Shown here: positions 1 through 6,992 of the stretch, piece after piece
Layout: each line of letters starts with the position of its first letter
Position numbering within the stretch: the stretch's first letter is position 1
DNA from: Campylobacter jejuni
Lineage (GTDB): Bacteria > Campylobacterota > Campylobacteria > Campylobacterales > Campylobacteraceae
Assembly (NCBI RefSeq): GCF_002179635.1
Contig: NZ_NFOE01000074.1
Coordinates: 1 to 64,000 of the forward strand
Reading direction: 5' to 3'
DNA: 64,000 nt
Made by a program: the position numbers and the translations under genes
The notes under the pieces: generated by a model
Databases searched by the model: none
Told to the model about the DNA's origin: nothing
Seen by the model: the letters and a program-made list of their open reading frames with translations, nothing else

Positions 1-83
1 AGCTAATAATACTTGGTATGGGGGGGGGTATATCAAGCTGTGGTTTGAGATTAAAAAGTTGAAGAGATTAAAAAGGGGTAAAG
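1..83 (+). other. 3' end of an upstream gene with a G9 tract
   Basis: A run of nine G lies at 20-28, 55 bases before the next start codon. All three frames close within the window: one stops at once, one at about 60-62, and one at 98-100 overlapping the next gene. The upstream gene itself is outside the window, so its product cannot be named. G8-G10 runs in Campylobacter surface-sugar genes are known to slip and cause phase variation; that this tract does so is inference. Confidence 0.55.
20..28 (+). repeat. poly-G tract (G9), candidate phase-variation site
   Basis: Nine consecutive G in an AT-rich background, near the 3' end of a gene cut by the window edge. The length is in the slippage-prone range known for Campylobacter contingency genes. 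A matching tract lies at 2843-2851 before the second copy of the same downstream gene. Confidence 0.7.
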
Positions 84-644
84 ATGGCTATAGAATTTGA
101 CATACAAGAATCAAAAATTTTAAAAGGTGTATATATAATAACTCCTAATAAATTTAGAGATTTGAGAGGAGAAATTTGGTCGGCATTTTCTGAAGATTGT
201 TTAAAGCATTTGCTTCCTGATAACCTAAATTTTGTTTTGGATAAATTTACTTTATCAAAACCAAATGTTTTAAGAGGAATTCATGGAGATCACAAGTCGT
301 GGAAATTGGTAACTTGTGTCTATGGGGAAGTACATCAAGTGGTGGTTGATTGTAGAAAAGACTCTCCTACTTATTTAAAATGGGAAAAATTTATTATCAA
401 TCAAAATAATCAGAAATTAATTTTAATTCCACCTTATTTTGGAAATGCGCAGTATGTTAGCTCAAAAAGTGATGCTTTATATTATTACAAGTGGGCTTAT
501 GAGGGCGAGTATGTTGATGCTAAAGATCAATTTACTTACGCATGGAATGATAGTAGAATTGCTATAGATTGGCCAACAAGCAACCCTATATTATCAGATA
601 GGGATATTGATGCAACAATTAATGATCATACTAAAGGATTTTAA
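84..644 (+). CDS. RmlC/MlghB-like nucleotide-sugar C3/C5 epimerase, copy 1
   Basis: A 186-residue cupin-fold epimerase of the RmlC family. It is most like the Campylobacter enzymes that epimerise C3 and/or C5 of GDP-4-keto-6-deoxy-heptose in capsule synthesis. Visible signatures are LRGIHGD, with the likely catalytic base His67, the core YGEVHQVVVDCRKDSPT, and YYYK near 133-136, where the catalytic Tyr is expected. The stop overlaps the next ATG by one base (TAATG), so the two genes are coupled. A close paralogue lies at 2918-3460, and the first 25 residues of the two differ at only a few positions. Exact sugar stereochemistry cannot be read from sequence. Confidence 0.85.
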   Translation: MAIEFDIQESKILKGVYIITPNKFRDLRGEIWSAFSEDCLKHLLPDNLNFVLDKFTLSKPNVLRGIHGDHKSWKLVTCVYGEVHQVVVDCRKDSPTYLKWEKFIINQNNQKLILIPPYFGNAQYVSSKSDALYYYKWAYEGEYVDAKDQFTYAWNDSRIAIDWPTSNPILSDRDIDATINDHTKGF

Positions 645-1690
645 TGAATAAAGATTCTAGAATTTATATAGCAGGACATAAAGGTACAGCTGGTACTGCT
701 TTAGTAGAAAATTTAAAAAAAAGAGGATATGAAAATTTAATTCTTAAAACACGACAAGAGCTTGATTTGCTAAATCAACAAGCTGTGGTTGAATTTTTTA
801 AAAACGAGCAACCAGAATATGTTTTTTTAGCAGCAGTTTTACCATGTGGAGCTGCTAATGTATCTCAAAGAGCAGATTTTATATACGAAAATACAACCAT
901 CCAAAATAATATCATCCATCAATCTTTCAAATTCGGAGTAAAAAAATTAATTTTTTTTGGTTCAGGTTATATGTATCCTGAAAAAACTCTTAATCCTATT
1001 AAAGAAGAAAGCATGTTGACTGATATATTAGAGTATAATGCGACTTCATTTGGTATTGCAAAAATATCAGGTGCGTTGATGTGTGAATCATATAACATTC
1101 AATATGGAACTAATTTTATAACTTTAGCTTTGAATAATTTATATGGCACAAGGGCAAATTTTGACTTTGGAAAGTCTAGAGTTTTGCCGGCGTTACTTAG
1201 AAAATTTCATCTAGCTAAACTACTAGAAGAGGAAAGAGAGGATGAAATTTTAAAAGATTTAAAAATGAAATCATTTGTTGAAGCGAAGAAGTATTTAGCT
1301 GATTTTGGTATTTCAAAAGACTGTGTGGAAATTTGGGGTACAGGGAAAGTTAGAAGAGAATTTATACATAGTGATGATTTGGCTGATGCTGCTATTTATG
1401 TTATGGAAAATGTAAATTTTTCTGATTTATATAAAAAAGATGAAAAAATAAAAAATACGCATATTAACATTGGAACAGGTGTTGATTATAGTATAGCAGA
1501 AGTTGCTCAAATGATTAAACAAATTGTTGGATTTAAAGGAAAATTGACTTTTAATCCTAATAGACCAGATAGTACAATGGATCGTTTGATGGATTGTTCT
1601 AAAATTCATTCTTTAGGTTGGAAGCACAAAATTGAACTTGAAGATGGTATTAAAATGATGTATGATTGGTATTTAAATAAAGGAGAATAA
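644..1690 (+). CDS. GDP-fucose-synthase-like SDR (C4-reductase homologue), altered active site
   Basis: A 348-residue extended SDR homologous to GDP-L-fucose synthase and the Campylobacter MlghC-type capsule reductases. The N-terminal GHKGTAG binds NAD(P). By alignment to E. coli GDP-fucose synthase, Ser107 and Lys140 are kept, but the catalytic Tyr136 is Phe (SFGIAK). The epimerase residues Cys109 and His179 appear to be Tyr and Arg. Loss of those last two fits a reductase that relies on a separate epimerase, such as its neighbours. Phe at 136 is unexpected and raises doubt about normal reductase activity. It sits between epimerase copy 1 and the ColD-like gene with no gaps. Confidence 0.8.
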   Translation: MNKDSRIYIAGHKGTAGTALVENLKKRGYENLILKTRQELDLLNQQAVVEFFKNEQPEYVFLAAVLPCGAANVSQRADFIYENTTIQNNIIHQSFKFGVKKLIFFGSGYMYPEKTLNPIKEESMLTDILEYNATSFGIAKISGALMCESYNIQYGTNFITLALNNLYGTRANFDFGKSRVLPALLRKFHLAKLLEEEREDEILKDLKMKSFVEAKKYLADFGISKDCVEIWGTGKVRREFIHSDDLADAAIYVMENVNFSDLYKKDEKIKNTHINIGTGVDYSIAEVAQMIKQIVGFKGKLTFNPNRPDSTMDRLMDCSKIHSLGWKHKIELEDGIKMMYDWYLNKGE

Positions 1691-2860
1691 ATGAAATATA
1701 CACTAGCTTCATCAACTTGGGATGAAAAGGAATTACAAGCAATACAAGATGTTATTAAAAGCGATATGTTTACTATGGGTAAAAAGGTGGCTGAATTCGA
1801 AAAAGATTTTGTTAAATTTACAGGTTCTAAGTATGCGGTTATGACAAGTTCAGGTTCAACTGCAAATTTGATAGCAACAGCAGCCTTGTTTTATACAAAA
1901 AATCCTAAATTAAAAAGAGGAGATGAGGTTATAGTTCCTGCGGTATCATGGAGTACTACTTATTATCCGCTTTACCAGTATGGTTTAAAGCTAAAATTCG
2001 TAGATATAGATCTAGAGACTTTAAATTATGATCTAGATGCTTTAAGTAGTGCTATTAGTGATAAAACAAAAATGATCATGATTGTAAATTTATTGGGAAA
2101 CCCTAATGATTTTGATGCAATCAATGATCTTATCAAGGGAAAAGATATTATTTTGCTAGAAGATAACTGCGAATCAATGGGAGCAGAGTATAAAGGTAAA
2201 CAAGCTGGAACTTTTGGTATTATGGGGACTTTTTCAACATTCTTTTCTCACCATATGGCTACAATGGAAGGTGGTTTTGTGGTTACAGATGATGAAGAGT
2301 TGTATCATATTTTGCTATGTTTAAGAGCACATGGTTGGACTAGAAATCTTCCAAAAGAAAATTTAGTAGCCAATAAAAGCGATGATTGGTTTAGCGAGTC
2401 ATTTCGTTTTGTATTGCCAGGGTACAATGTACGTCCGGTAGAAATGAGCGGGGCTATTGGTATAGAACAGCTTAAAAAATTACCTATGTTTTTAAAACAC
2501 CGTAGAGAAAATGCTAAACTGTTTTGTGAGTATTTTAAAAACCATCCTGAATTTATTATGCAAAAAGAAATTGGAAGTAGTTCGTGGTTTGGATTTTCTT
2601 TGGTGATTAGACCAAATTCGAAATTGCAAAGAAAAGATATCATTAAAAAATTAGAAGAAAATGATATAGAATACCGTCCTATAGCTACTGGAGATTTTAC
2701 ACAAAATGAAGTGATTAAATATTTTGACTATGAAATTCATCAGGAATTAAAAAATGCAAAATATATTCACGAAAAAGGATTTTTTGTGGGTAATCACCAG
2801 TTTAGCATTAGTGAGCAAATAGAGTTATTAAATAAAGTTATAGGGGGGGGGTGTAGGTAA
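1691..2860 (+). CDS. ColD/RfbH-type PLP-dependent GDP-4-keto-6-deoxy-sugar 3-dehydratase
   Basis: A 389-residue DegT/DnrJ/EryC1-family protein. The PLP-binding loop region TSSGSTANL lies at 52-60 and LLEDNCES at 155-162. At the position of the Schiff-base Lys of the aminotransferases it has HH (SHHMATMEGG, His187-His188). Colitose enzyme ColD (His188, 388 residues) and RfbH carry His there and remove the C3 hydroxyl instead of transaminating. With the GDP-heptose genes nearby, the likely product is a 4-keto-3,6-dideoxy-heptose. The ATG directly follows the previous stop. The last codons run through a G9 tract; the sequenced form ends GGGCR, while a G8 form would continue to a stop at 2916-2918. 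Confidence 0.8.
   Translation: MKYTLASSTWDEKELQAIQDVIKSDMFTMGKKVAEFEKDFVKFTGSKYAVMTSSGSTANLIATAALFYTKNPKLKRGDEVIVPAVSWSTTYYPLYQYGLKLKFVDIDLETLNYDLDALSSAISDKTKMIMIVNLLGNPNDFDAINDLIKGKDIILLEDNCESMGAEYKGKQAGTFGIMGTFSTFFSHHMATMEGGFVVTDDEELYHILLCLRAHGWTRNLPKENLVANKSDDWFSESFRFVLPGYNVRPVEMSGAIGIEQLKKLPMFLKHRRENAKLFCEYFKNHPEFIMQKEIGSSSWFGFSLVIRPNSKLQRKDIIKKLEENDIEYRPIATGDFTQNEVIKYFDYEIHQELKNAKYIHEKGFFVGNHQFSISEQIELLNKVIGGGCR
2843..2851 (+). repeat. poly-G tract (G9) at the 3' end of the ColD-like gene
   Basis: Nine G inside the final codons. In the sequenced G9 form the gene stops at 2858-2860, and in a G10 form it would stop almost at once. In a G8 form it stays open for 22 more codons and ends with a TGA that overlaps the next ATG (TGATG). 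Slippage would therefore change both the C-terminus and translational coupling to the next gene. Confidence 0.75.
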
Positions 2861-2917
2861 TTTATATAAATTAATAGCCTCGTTTGCAACTTTTAAGTAT
2901 GACTTGGAGGTTGCGTG

Positions 2918-3460
2918 ATGGCTATAGAATTTGACATGCAAGAATCAAAAATTTTAAAAGGAGTGTATATCATCACACCAAATAAATTTAGTGATTTAAG
3001 GGGTGATATTTGGACAGCATTTACGGAAGAATTTTTAGGAAATCTAGTTCCCAATGGAATTAAATTCAAACATGATAAGTTTATAAATTCGCATTTTAAT
3101 GTTTTGCGTGGAATTCATGGGGATATAAAAACTTACAAATTAGTTACTTGTGTTTATGGAGAAGTCCATCAAGTCGTGGTTGATTGCAGAAAAGATTCTC
3201 CAACTTATCTTAAATGGGAAAGATTTATCATAGGTCCAAGTAATCAACAACTTGTTTTAATCCCGCCAAATATGGGAAATTCTCATTATGTGAGCTCTAA
3301 AGAAGCAGTGTATTATTATAAACTTGCTTATGAAGGCGAATATTTAGATGCTCCAGATCAATTTACCTATGCATGGAATGATGAAAGAATAGGAATTGAT
3401 TGGCCTACTAAAAATCCTATTCTTTCGGAGAGAGATATTTTAATAACAAATAAGGAGTAA
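2918..3460 (+). CDS. RmlC/MlghB-like nucleotide-sugar C3/C5 epimerase, copy 2
   Basis: A 180-residue paralogue of the gene at 84-644, with the same LRGIHGD (His67), YGEVHQVVVDCRKDSPT and YYYK blocks. It probably epimerises a GDP-4-keto-6-deoxy-heptose at C3 and/or C5. The ATG at 2918 is chosen over the GTG at 2915 because GGAGG at 2906-2910 is seven bases upstream. Both copies begin with nearly identical DNA and both follow a G9 tract, so the tract and gene look duplicated together. Divergence is concentrated in the middle and C-terminus, which could mean different specificity. Confidence 0.85.
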   Translation: MAIEFDMQESKILKGVYIITPNKFSDLRGDIWTAFTEEFLGNLVPNGIKFKHDKFINSHFNVLRGIHGDIKTYKLVTCVYGEVHQVVVDCRKDSPTYLKWERFIIGPSNQQLVLIPPNMGNSHYVSSKEAVYYYKLAYEGEYLDAPDQFTYAWNDERIGIDWPTKNPILSERDILITNKE

Positions 3461-3462
3461 GA

Positions 3463-3690
3463 ATGAGTACTGAAAATAAAATAGACTTAGTTGTTGCAAG
3501 GCTGAAAAGTTACGGATTAAATATAATCAATAAAGGTATTGTTGGTCTATCTTCTCAATATAGTATTACTGGAACTTTAAATAATAAAGAAATTAAAGCT
3601 ATTGTTAATCATTTTACGAATGGAACTATCAATGTTCAAGGTGTTGATCAGCAATTAGTATATGAATTAATTAAGGATATTATATCATGA
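3463..3690 (+). CDS. small protein of unknown function in the capsule heptose operon
   Basis: A 75-residue soluble protein, not recognised with confidence. AAGGAG stands just before the ATG, and the stop overlaps the next gene (ATGA), so it is a genuine operon member. The predicted order is a helix, then strands around KEIKAIVNHFTNGTINVQG, then a C-terminal helix. That layout loosely recalls the small TBP-like domains of RnlA or RNase HIII N-termini; this is a guess. No catalytic motif, signal peptide or membrane segment is visible. Confidence 0.7.
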   Translation: MSTENKIDLVVARLKSYGLNIINKGIVGLSSQYSITGTLNNKEIKAIVNHFTNGTINVQGVDQQLVYELIKDIIS

Positions 3691-4718
3691 AAAAAACAGT
3701 ATTAATCACTGGTTTTACTGGACAAGTTGGCTCACAAATGGCGGACTTTTTACTAGAAAATACTGACTATGATGTTATAGGTATGATGCGTTGGCAAGAA
3801 CCTATGGATAATATCTATCATTTAAATGATAGGATCAATAAAAAAGACAGAATCAGCATTTTTTATGCGGATTTAAATGATTATTCTAGCATTCAAAAGC
3901 TTTTTGAAACCAAGCGTCCTGATGTGATTTTTCATTTAGCGGCGCAATCTTACCCAAAAACTTCTTTTGATATACCAATTGAGACTTTACAAACTAATAT
4001 CATAGGCACAGCAAATATCTTAGAAAACATTAGATTACTAAAAGCCAAAGATGGCTATGATCCAGTAGTGCATGTATGCTCATCTAGTGAAGTTTATGGG
4101 CGTGCAAAAGTAGGTATAAAGCTAAATGAAGAAACACCTTTTCATGGTGCAAGTCCTTATAGTATAAGTAAAATTGGAACTGATTATTTAGGAAGATTTT
4201 ATGGTGAGGCTTATGGTATAAGAACTTATGTCACTAGAATGGGAACACATAGCGGTCCAAGGCGTTCTGATGTATTTTTTGAAAGTACGGTTGCTAAGCA
4301 AATCGCACTCATTGAAGCTGAACTTCAAGATCCTATTATAAAAGTGGGAAATTTATCAAGCGTGAGAACTTTTCAAGATGCCAGAGATGCAATAAGAGCT
4401 TATTATTTACTTTCACTTGAAAGCGCGAAAGGCAAAGTACCTTGTGGAGAAGCTTTTAACATAGCAGGGGAGGAAGCTTTTAAACTTCCTGAAGTCATAG
4501 ATATACTTTTAGGATTTTCCACAAGAAAGGATATTAAAGTAAAGCAAGATGAAGAAAGATTGCGTCCTATTGATGCAGACTATCAAATGTTTGATAATAC
4601 TAAAATCAAAAGTTATATCAATTGGAAGCCTGAAATTCCAGCTAGAAAGATGTTTAAAGATTTATTAAATCATTGGAGGGATGAGATCAAAAAAGGCAAC
4701 ATCCCACTAAATAGGTGA
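3687..4718 (+). CDS. dmhA: GDP-mannose/GDP-heptose 4,6-dehydratase (GMD family)
   Basis: A 343-residue extended SDR of the GDP-mannose 4,6-dehydratase family. It has the nucleotide site TGFTGQVGSQ at 7-16, SSSEVYG (catalytic Ser-Ser-Glu) and YSISKIG (Tyr-x3-Lys). In a locus with hddA, gmhA and hddC the substrate is most likely GDP-D-glycero-D-manno-heptose, giving the 4-keto-6-deoxy-heptose used by the epimerases, reductase and ColD-like enzyme. It overlaps the preceding small gene by four bases. The symbol follows the heptose enzyme; a mannose-specific enzyme cannot be excluded from sequence alone. Confidence 0.85.
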   Translation: MKKTVLITGFTGQVGSQMADFLLENTDYDVIGMMRWQEPMDNIYHLNDRINKKDRISIFYADLNDYSSIQKLFETKRPDVIFHLAAQSYPKTSFDIPIETLQTNIIGTANILENIRLLKAKDGYDPVVHVCSSSEVYGRAKVGIKLNEETPFHGASPYSISKIGTDYLGRFYGEAYGIRTYVTRMGTHSGPRRSDVFFESTVAKQIALIEAELQDPIIKVGNLSSVRTFQDARDAIRAYYLLSLESAKGKVPCGEAFNIAGEEAFKLPEVIDILLGFSTRKDIKVKQDEERLRPIDADYQMFDNTKIKSYINWKPEIPARKMFKDLLNHWRDEIKKGNIPLNR

Positions 4719-4722
4719 AATC

Positions 4723-5742
4723 ATGAAAATAATTCGTTCTCAAACTCCCTTGCGCTTAGGTTTAGCCGGTGGGGGTACTGATATAAATTTATATTGCGAT
4801 CAGTATATAGGTTATGTTTTAAATGCGACGATATCTTTATATGTGCATTGTACTTTAATAGAAAGAGATGATGAAAAAATCATCTTTGATTCGTCAGATA
4901 CAAATGTAAAAGTAGAGTATAAAAGCAAAGATTTTTTAGAAAATGATGGCAAGCTAGATCTTTATAAAGCAATTTATAATCGTTTAGTAAAAGATTATAT
5001 TAAAAAACCTTTGAGTTTTTCTTTACATACTTATTCAGATGTGCCAAGTGGTAGTGGACTTGGTGGTAGTTCTACTTTGGTGGTGGGTATCATCAAGGCA
5101 TTTGCTGAGTGGCTAAATTTACCTTTAGGTGAGTATGAGATTGCACGTTTGGCGTATGAGATTGAACGAGAGGATATGGCTATAGTAGGCGGTGCACAAG
5201 ATCAATACGCTGCAACTTTTGGTGGATTTAACTTTATGGAATTTTATGATCAAAAAAGAGTGATCGTTAATCCTTTACGCATTAAAAATTGGATAGCAAG
5301 TGAGCTTGAGGCTAGAGTTTTGCTTTATTTTACAAATATTACTAGAGAGGCTAAAGACATAGAGGAGCATAAAAAAGGAAAACTAGGAGATGAAAACTCT
5401 CTTAATGCTATGCATGCGATAAAACAAGATGCACTAGATATGAAAGAAGCGTTGTTTAGAGCTGATTTTGAAAAAATAGCTCAAATCCTAGGTAAGTCAT
5501 GGCAGTCAAAAAAGATCATTTCTGATATAGTAAGTAATGATGAACTTGAAAGAATTTATCACTTAGCCATGGGAAATGGTGCCTATAGTGGCAAAACAAG
5601 TGGAGCTGGCGCTGGAGGATTTATGTTTTTTATGGTTGATCCTATAAAAAAATATAAACTTAAAAAAATTCTAAATGAGCAACAAGGATATGTGCAAGAA
5701 TTCTACTTTACTAAAGAAGGAGCAAAATCATGGAAAATTTAA
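4723..5742 (+). CDS. hddA: D-glycero-D-manno-heptose 7-phosphate kinase
   Basis: A 339-residue GHMP kinase that phosphorylates C1 of heptose 7-phosphate on the GDP-heptose route. The ATP loop PSGSGLGGSSTLVV and the late glycine-rich GKTSGAGAGGFM are clear, and the N-terminal TPLRLGLAGGGTD is typical of the HddA/Cj1425 group. AGGTGA precedes the ATG. It overlaps gmhA by 13 bases, and the three genes hddA-gmhA-hddC form one translationally coupled unit. The GmhB phosphatase needed between the kinase and HddC steps is not in this window. Confidence 0.93.
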   Translation: MKIIRSQTPLRLGLAGGGTDINLYCDQYIGYVLNATISLYVHCTLIERDDEKIIFDSSDTNVKVEYKSKDFLENDGKLDLYKAIYNRLVKDYIKKPLSFSLHTYSDVPSGSGLGGSSTLVVGIIKAFAEWLNLPLGEYEIARLAYEIEREDMAIVGGAQDQYAATFGGFNFMEFYDQKRVIVNPLRIKNWIASELEARVLLYFTNITREAKDIEEHKKGKLGDENSLNAMHAIKQDALDMKEALFRADFEKIAQILGKSWQSKKIISDIVSNDELERIYHLAMGNGAYSGKTSGAGAGGFMFFMVDPIKKYKLKKILNEQQGYVQEFYFTKEGAKSWKI

Positions 5743-6323
5743 ATTTATATATAAAATCTCATTTTAGTGATTCAATTGATATTAAAACTAAGATTTTAAA
5801 TGATAGCGATGCGATCAGCTTAATCAAAGAGGTGTCTTTAAAAGTAATCAATGCTTATAAAAATGGTAATAAAACTTTACTAGCAGGCAATGGAGGAAGT
5901 GCGGCTGATGCACAGCACATAGCTGGGGAGTTTGTGAGTAGATTTTACTTTGATAGACCTGGTATTGCAAGCATTGCTTTAAGTACTGATACGAGCATTT
6001 TAACGGCTATTGGTAATGACTATGGCTATGAAAATTTATTTGCAAGACAAGTGCAAGCACAAGGTGTGAGTGGAGATGTATTTATAGGAATTTCTACAAG
6101 TGGAAATAGTAAAAATATCTTAAAAGCTTTAGAAATTTGTAAAGAAAAAGGAATTTTAAGTATAGGTTTAACCGGGGCTAGTGGCGGTGCTATGAATGAA
6201 CTTTGTGATTATTGTATTAAAGTACCATCATCTTGTACACCAAGGATTCAAGAAGCGCATATTTTGATAGGTCATATTATCTGTGCTATAGTAGAAGAAG
6301 AGCTTTTTGGTAAAGGGTTTTGA
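5730..6323 (+). CDS. gmhA: Sedoheptulose 7-phosphate isomerase (capsule copy)
   Basis: A 197-residue SIS-domain isomerase converting sedoheptulose 7-phosphate to D-glycero-D-manno-heptose 7-phosphate, the first step to GDP-heptose. The family signature GNGGSAADAQHIAGEF and the later STSGNS phosphate loop are present. The RBS GAAGGAG lies inside hddA. Its place between hddA and hddC marks it as the capsule copy (gmhA2 type) rather than the LOS-core one. Confidence 0.93.
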   Translation: MENLNLYIKSHFSDSIDIKTKILNDSDAISLIKEVSLKVINAYKNGNKTLLAGNGGSAADAQHIAGEFVSRFYFDRPGIASIALSTDTSILTAIGNDYGYENLFARQVQAQGVSGDVFIGISTSGNSKNILKALEICKEKGILSIGLTGASGGAMNELCDYCIKVPSSCTPRIQEAHILIGHIICAIVEEELFGKGF

Positions 6324-6992
6324 TTGCAAGCTATAGTTTTAGCAGGAGGGCTTGGCACAAGGTTAAAAAGTGTGGTGCAAGATCTTCCAAAACCTATGGC
6401 GCCCATTAATGGAAAGCCATTTTTAACCTTTGTCTTAGAGTATTTAAAAAAACAAGGAATTACTGAAGTTATCTTAAGTGTTTCGTATAAATACGAACTC
6501 ATTCAAGAGTTCTTTAAAGATGAATTTAATGGTATAAAAATACGCTATAACATTGAAAAAGAACTTTTAGGTACAGGTGGAGCTATAAAAGATGCTTTGA
6601 AGTTTATACAAAATCAAGCTTATGTTTTAAACGGGGATACTATATTTGATATTGATCTAAAAAAACTTGCTTTAAATGATAGTAAAATTTGTATTGCACT
6701 CAAACAAATGCAAAATTTTGACCGATATGGCACTGTAAATGTTGATGATCAAGGTATTGTAACATCTTTTGAAGAAAAGGTGTTTAAAAAACAAGGCTTA
6801 ATCAACGGTGGTATATACTTACTGAAAAAAGATATTTTTGATGAATTTGATTTGGATAAAAAATTTTCTTTTGAAGAATTTTTGCAGTCAAACTATAACG
6901 CATTGAAAATACAAGCCAAAATTTTTGATGATTATTTTATTGATATAGGGATACCGCAAGATTATAAGAGTTTTAACGAAATGCTAATCTAG
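6324..6992 (+). CDS. hddC: D-glycero-D-manno-heptose 1-phosphate guanylyltransferase
   Basis: A 222-residue nucleotidyltransferase with the N-terminal LAGGLGTRLKS loop, PKPMAPI and the metal-binding NGDTIFDID. It makes GDP-heptose for the capsule. It starts at TTG, immediately after the gmhA stop (TGATTG), with no room for its own RBS, so it is probably translated by re-initiation. Its 3' end overlaps the convergent nuclease-helicase gene by four bases. Confidence 0.92.
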   Translation: MQAIVLAGGLGTRLKSVVQDLPKPMAPINGKPFLTFVLEYLKKQGITEVILSVSYKYELIQEFFKDEFNGIKIRYNIEKELLGTGGAIKDALKFIQNQAYVLNGDTIFDIDLKKLALNDSKICIALKQMQNFDRYGTVNVDDQGIVTSFEEKVFKKQGLINGGIYLLKKDIFDEFDLDKKFSFEEFLQSNYNALKIQAKIFDDYFIDIGIPQDYKSFNEMLI

